NCBI GenBank assembly: GCA_934636715.1
Contig: CAKUBE010000016.1
Span: 1-26,209, forward strand
Direction: 5' to 3'
Origin: an uncultured Arachnia sp.
GTDB lineage: Bacteria > Actinomycetota > Actinomycetes > Propionibacteriales > Propionibacteriaceae
DNA: 26,209 nucleotides
In this document: positions 23,552 to 26,209 of the stretch, in pieces
Layout: each line of letters starts with the position of its first letter
Position numbering within the stretch: position 1 is the stretch's first letter
The notes under the pieces: generated by a model
The model's database searches: none
Seen by the model: only the letters and a program-made list of their open reading frames with translations
Told to the model about the DNA's origin: nothing
Position numbers and translations under genes: made by a program

Positions 23552-25051
23552 ATGCCCACCATCAGTCCCGTCGTGACCTCGATCATCGGCCTCGTCGTCC
23601 TGCTCGCCCTCGTCGGCCTGCTGATCGCGAGCCGCTACAAGGTGGCGAAACCGAACGAGGCCTTCATCATCACCGGCCGCAAGGGCAAGGAGGTGCGCAA
23701 TCCCGAGACGGGCCTCATCTCCACCGACCTCAGCGGCCAGAAGGTCGTGATGGGCGGCGGCGTGTTCGTGGTCCCGTTCATCCAGCGGCTGCACGTGCTC
23801 GACCTCTCATCGCGGCGCATCATGGTGACCATCCGCAACGCCGTCTCCGGCCAGGGCATCAAGCTGAACGTCGAGGGCGTGGCGATCGTGAAGGTGGGTG
23901 GCGAGGAGGACTCGATCCGCGCCGCCGCCCAGCGCTTCCTTTCGCAGCAGAACGAGATCGAGCCGTTCACGCAGGAGACGCTCGCGGGCTCGCTGCGCTC
24001 GATCGTCGGCTCGCTGACGGTTGAGCAGATCATCCGCGACCGCGCGGCCTTCGCCCAGCGCGTCACGGACGAGTCCGAGTCGTCGCTGACCGGCCAGGGC
24101 CTCGTCCTCGACACGTTCCAGATCCAGGACATCACCGACGACGGCACCTACCTGAGCGACCTGGGCCGACCGGAGTCGGCCAAGCTGGGCCGGCTGGCGG
24201 CCGTCGCCGAGGCCGAGGCCCGGCGCGAGGCCGAGCAGGCGCGCATCGCCGCCGAGCAGCAGATCGCCATCGCGCAGCGCGAGCTCGTGCTGAAGCAGGC
24301 GGAGATCCAGTCCGAGACCGACGCCGCCCGCGCCACCGCGGCGTCCGCCGGCCCGCTCGCCCAGGCGGACCGCGACCAGGCGATCCTGATGGAGCAGGAG
24401 AAGGTCGCCGTCGCGCAGGCCGCGCTGAAGGAGCGCCAGTTGGACACCGAGGTGCGCCGCCCAGCGGACGCCGAGCGGTACCGCGTCGAGACCGACGCCG
24501 AGGCGCGCCGCAACGCTGCCATCTTCGAGGCGGAGGCGCGCAAGGCGGCGTCGATCGCGAACGCCGAGGCGGAGGCCGAGAAGGCGCGCCTGACCGGTGT
24601 CGGCGAGCAGTCGCGGCGCTCTGCGCTGGCCGAGGCGGAGGCCATCGAGGGCGCCAAGCGCGGCGAGGCGGAGAAGGCCCGCCGCATCGCGGAGGCCGAG
24701 GCCGTCCGCGCCGAGGGCGACGCGAAGGCCGCGGCGGTCCTCGCCGTCGGCCAGGCCGAGGCCGAGGCGATGGAGAAGCGCGCCGAGGCGTTCGCCCAGT
24801 ACAACGAGGCGGCCGTGCTCCAGATGCTGATCGAGATCCTGCCGCAGATGGCGGAGAAGGTCGCCGCCCCGATGGGCAGCATCGACAAGCTGACCGTGAT
24901 CTCGTCCGACGGCGCGTCCGCGCTCCCCCGTCAGGTCACCGACAACGTGCTGCAGACCATGCAGATGGTCAAGGACACCACCGGCTTCGACCTGACCACG
25001 ATCCTTGACCGCTTCGCGAAGCAGGACACCGTCGTCGGCGAAACGGAGTAG
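23552..25051 (+). CDS. Flotillin-family SPFH protein
   Basis: A 499-residue membrane scaffolding protein. Residues about 6-28 form an N-terminal hairpin or membrane anchor (SIIGLVVLLALVGLLIASRY). The SPFH/band 7 domain runs to about 200. From about 210 to 420 there are heptad-like Ala/Glu/Arg repeats (long coiled coil, EAEARREAEQARIAAEQQ and similar) typical of flotillins. A short C-terminal domain follows (LIEILPQMAEKVAAPMGSID). In bacteria flotillins help to organise lipid domains and membrane fluidity. The preceding NfeD-like gene is the usual partner. A 21-bp hairpin begins four bases after its stop. Confidence 0.95.
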   Translation: MPTISPVVTSIIGLVVLLALVGLLIASRYKVAKPNEAFIITGRKGKEVRNPETGLISTDLSGQKVVMGGGVFVVPFIQRLHVLDLSSRRIMVTIRNAVSGQGIKLNVEGVAIVKVGGEEDSIRAAAQRFLSQQNEIEPFTQETLAGSLRSIVGSLTVEQIIRDRAAFAQRVTDESESSLTGQGLVLDTFQIQDITDDGTYLSDLGRPESAKLGRLAAVAEAEARREAEQARIAAEQQIAIAQRELVLKQAEIQSETDAARATAASAGPLAQADRDQAILMEQEKVAVAQAALKERQLDTEVRRPADAERYRVETDAEARRNAAIFEAEARKAASIANAEAEAEKARLTGVGEQSRRSALAEAEAIEGAKRGEAEKARRIAEAEAVRAEGDAKAAAVLAVGQAEAEAMEKRAEAFAQYNEAAVLQMLIEILPQMAEKVAAPMGSIDKLTVISSDGASALPRQVTDNVLQTMQMVKDTTGFDLTTILDRFAKQDTVVGETE

Positions 25052-25054
25052 CCG

Positions 25055-25102
25055 TTAGGTGGTAGGTGTTTGTTGATAGACCAACAAACACCTACCACCT
25101 AA
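25055..25102 (+). terminator. 21-bp perfect hairpin after the flotillin gene (GTAGGT family)
   Basis: Positions 25055-25075 and 25082-25102 are exact reverse complements, with the six-base loop ATAGAC. The arm contains AGGTGGTAGGTG, the same core as the hairpins at 2802 and 17636. It lies directly after the flotillin stop and probably terminates that operon. A second, weaker GAGGTTCC/GGTACCTC pairing lies at about 25103-25128. Confidence 0.8.
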
Positions 25103-25173
25103 GAGGTTCCGCAGGTAAGTGGTACCTCCACGGCCCCGATCCCGGTCGGGAAGGATGGCTGGGATTGCACTGG

Positions 25174-25179
25174 TAACCT
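25174..25179 (+). promoter_or_regulatory. Leaderless-type -10 element of the vapBC operon
   Basis: TAACCT followed by six bases and ATG 25186. No ribosome site is present, and the spacing matches the other leaderless starts of this window. Confidence 0.55.
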
Positions 25180-25185
25180 ATTCCC

Positions 25186-25425
25186 ATGAAGGCGACGATC
25201 GACAACACCGGCCGGGTTCTCATCCCCAAGGCGCTCCGCGAAGCTCACGGACTCACGCCGGGCAGCCATGTGGATATCTCCTGGTACGGCGACGGGCTGC
25301 GGATCATTCCCGGCGGGCGTACGGCACAACTCACGCGCGACCCCGACGGCCGCCTCGTCGCCCACAGCGAGACCATCGTGGATGACGACCTTCTGTTCTC
25401 TCTCATCGACGCGGGCCGAAGGTGA
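25186..25425 (+). CDS. vapB: VapB-type antitoxin, AbrB/MazE fold
   Basis: A 79-residue DNA-binding antitoxin. Residues 1-45 form the swapped-hairpin AbrB domain (MKATIDNTGRVLIPKALREAHGL followed by PGSHVDISWYG), which binds its own promoter. The C-terminal tail, rich in Asp and Leu (SETIVDDDLLFSLIDAGRR), would block the toxin active site. A TAACCT -10 stands six bases upstream. The stop overlaps the toxin start (GTGA). Transcription is probably repressed by the VapBC complex, as in the family. Confidence 0.9.
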   Translation: MKATIDNTGRVLIPKALREAHGLTPGSHVDISWYGDGLRIIPGGRTAQLTRDPDGRLVAHSETIVDDDLLFSLIDAGRR

Positions 25426-25835
25426 CCCCGATCGCGGTAGACACCAGTGTTGCGGTTCCCCTGCTCCTGGACTCGCATACCGCGCACGCCGAGGTCGCAG
25501 CCTGGGCACGAGGACGTGAACTCGCGTTGGCTGGCCACGCCGTCGCCGAGACGTACTCCGTCCTCACCCGCCTGCCGGGCGATGCCCGCGTTGCGCCCGC
25601 GGACGCGGTGCGGCTGATCGACGAAAACTTTGTCGCGCTCCTTCACCCCACCTCGGCGACCAGCGCCCACGCGCACACGCTCCTAGCCGACGCCGGAGTC
25701 AGCGGCGGCGCCGTCTACGACGGGTTGGTCGCCCTCGCGGCACGAGACAACAGCGCTCATTTGGCCACAAGGGACGCCCGCGCCCGGGTTACCTACGACG
25801 CCCTCAGCGTCGCGTTCGAGGTCGTCGCTGCGTGA
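25422..25835 (+). CDS. vapC: VapC-type PIN-domain ribonuclease toxin
   Basis: A 137-residue PIN nuclease that would cut RNA, usually tRNA or rRNA, when free of antitoxin. The acidic Mg2+ site is visible: Asp7 in AVDTSVAVPLL, Glu43 in VAETYSVL, Asp100 in AVYDGLVALAA and Asp118 in LATRDARA. The GTG start at 25422 overlaps the vapB stop, and antitoxin-first order is normal. The convergent acidic ORF lies 57 bases beyond the stop. The target RNA cannot be deduced. Confidence 0.92.
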   Translation: MTPIAVDTSVAVPLLLDSHTAHAEVAAWARGRELALAGHAVAETYSVLTRLPGDARVAPADAVRLIDENFVALLHPTSATSAHAHTLLADAGVSGGAVYDGLVALAARDNSAHLATRDARARVTYDALSVAFEVVAA

Positions 25836-25840
25836 TCTCT

Positions 25841-25885
25841 GCCGGGCCGAAGAGTGAGCTTTCAGCCACTCGGCTCATGACCGGC
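25841..25885. terminator. Imperfect hairpin between convergent genes
   Basis: GCCGG (25841-25845)/CCGGC (25881-25885) enclose a second stem, GAGTG (25852-25856)/CACTC (25867-25871) with a bulge. It sits between the vapC stop and the stop of the small convergent ORF, so bidirectional termination is plausible. Confidence 0.4.
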
Positions 25886-25892
25886 GGGACGA

Positions 25893-26066
25893 TCAGCCCT
25901 CGTCGCGCGGATCGTCGATGGGGGCGTCGACCTGCTGGTCGAGCCAGTCCGCCTCGTCGACAAGGCCCGCCAGCTCGCCGTCGGGTTCCAGATCCACCTC
26001 GTCGGGGTCGACCGGCATGAGCTGGTCGATCAGATCCGCCTCATCGATTTCATCTACATAACGCAT
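25893..26066 (-). CDS. Small acidic protein, unknown function (57 aa)
   Basis: A 57-residue ORF starting MRYVDEIDEADLIDQLMP, with a strong GGGAGGG ribosome site about eight bases before ATG 26066. It is very acidic (repeated DE, DEAD and VDPDEVD). The rest reads LEPDGELAGLVDEADWLDQQ, predicted helical. No family is recognised. It might mimic nucleic acid, or act as a partner of a neighbouring gene outside the window. Confidence 0.65.
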   Translation of the reverse strand: MRYVDEIDEADLIDQLMPVDPDEVDLEPDGELAGLVDEADWLDQQVDAPIDDPRDEG

Positions 26067-26209
26067 TTTCTTGCCCTCCCGCTCTCCACGCTACCCAGGA
26101 GGTCCCGTCTTCAAAAGGGCGAACGCAGGTTAAGAGGTCGCGCGGGTAGGTGGTGCCGTAGCGAGGACGTACTGGATGGATGATCCGGCAAGGCGGAGAA
26201 CGAAACTGC
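26067..26209. other. Right-end region with unpaired GTAGGT-family repeat arm
   Basis: AGAGGTCGCGCGGGTAGGTG at 26132-26151 is almost identical to the arm of the 2802 hairpin (19 of 20 positions). No complementary arm is visible in the window. The remaining sequence (26152-26209) has no gene I can support. Confidence 0.6.

Noticed and set aside
23552..25051. Repetitive GAGGCC/GCCGAG sequence as a DNA repeat
   Set aside because: It reflects Ala/Glu-rich coiled-coil codons of the flotillin, not a separate repeat element.
1..26209. CRISPR array, insertion sequence or prophage
   Set aside because: No regularly spaced repeats, no transposase, integrase or phage structural genes were seen.

Overview
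The window is about 26.2 kb of very GC-rich DNA. Dense genes, frequent 4-base ATGA/GTGA overlaps, NB-ARC regulators and leaderless-looking promoters (TANNNT, 6-7 bases, then ATG) point to a high-GC actinobacterium. A Propionibacteriaceae-like lineage is a guess only. Nearly all of it reads as chromosomal core or ordinary accessory DNA; I see no transposase, integrase, phage module or CRISPR array.

Left part (1-6.9 kb): ung with a small overlapping membrane protein; msrA; a lipoprotein; a YpfJ-like zinc metallopeptidase; a Nudix hydrolase; a Bax-inhibitor-1 type membrane protein; and a beta-CASP metallo-beta-lactamase ribonuclease. These are housekeeping and stress genes, many convergent and ending on or beside long perfect hairpins.

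Middle (6.9-11.6 kb): a small accessory patch. It holds a helix-turn-helix plus nucleotidyltransferase pair that looks like a toxin-antitoxin module, a VOC-domain remnant behind a MerR regulator with a classical 19-bp-spacer promoter, an ORF without a usable start codon, a six-helix membrane protein, a tRNA with anticodon UAA but a short variable loop, and an ECF sigma factor with a membrane-anchored partner.

Right-middle (11.7-22.9 kb): a STAND (NB-ARC/TPR) regulator, a secreted Lon-type (S16) protease lipoprotein and an EntS-like MFS exporter lie on the minus strand. Divergent from the MFS gene is a compact nickel/peptide-type ABC importer: a two-domain ATPase, one polypeptide joining both permeases, and a lipoprotein substrate-binding protein. 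The divergent promoter region carries an AT-rich operator, TGATAATCATATTCA, closely resembling an actinobacterial Zur box. Exporter plus importer under one zinc-type operator suggests traffic of a metallophore, similar in logic to the staphylopine Cnt system but with fused subunits and no biosynthesis genes in view. This is the most interesting locus here.

Right end (23-26.2 kb): an NfeD-like protein with a flotillin, then a VapBC toxin-antitoxin pair and a 57-residue acidic protein. Several intergenic palindromes (2.8, 17.6 and 25.05 kb) and an unpaired arm at 26.1 kb share a GTAGGT core and look like one dispersed repeat family.
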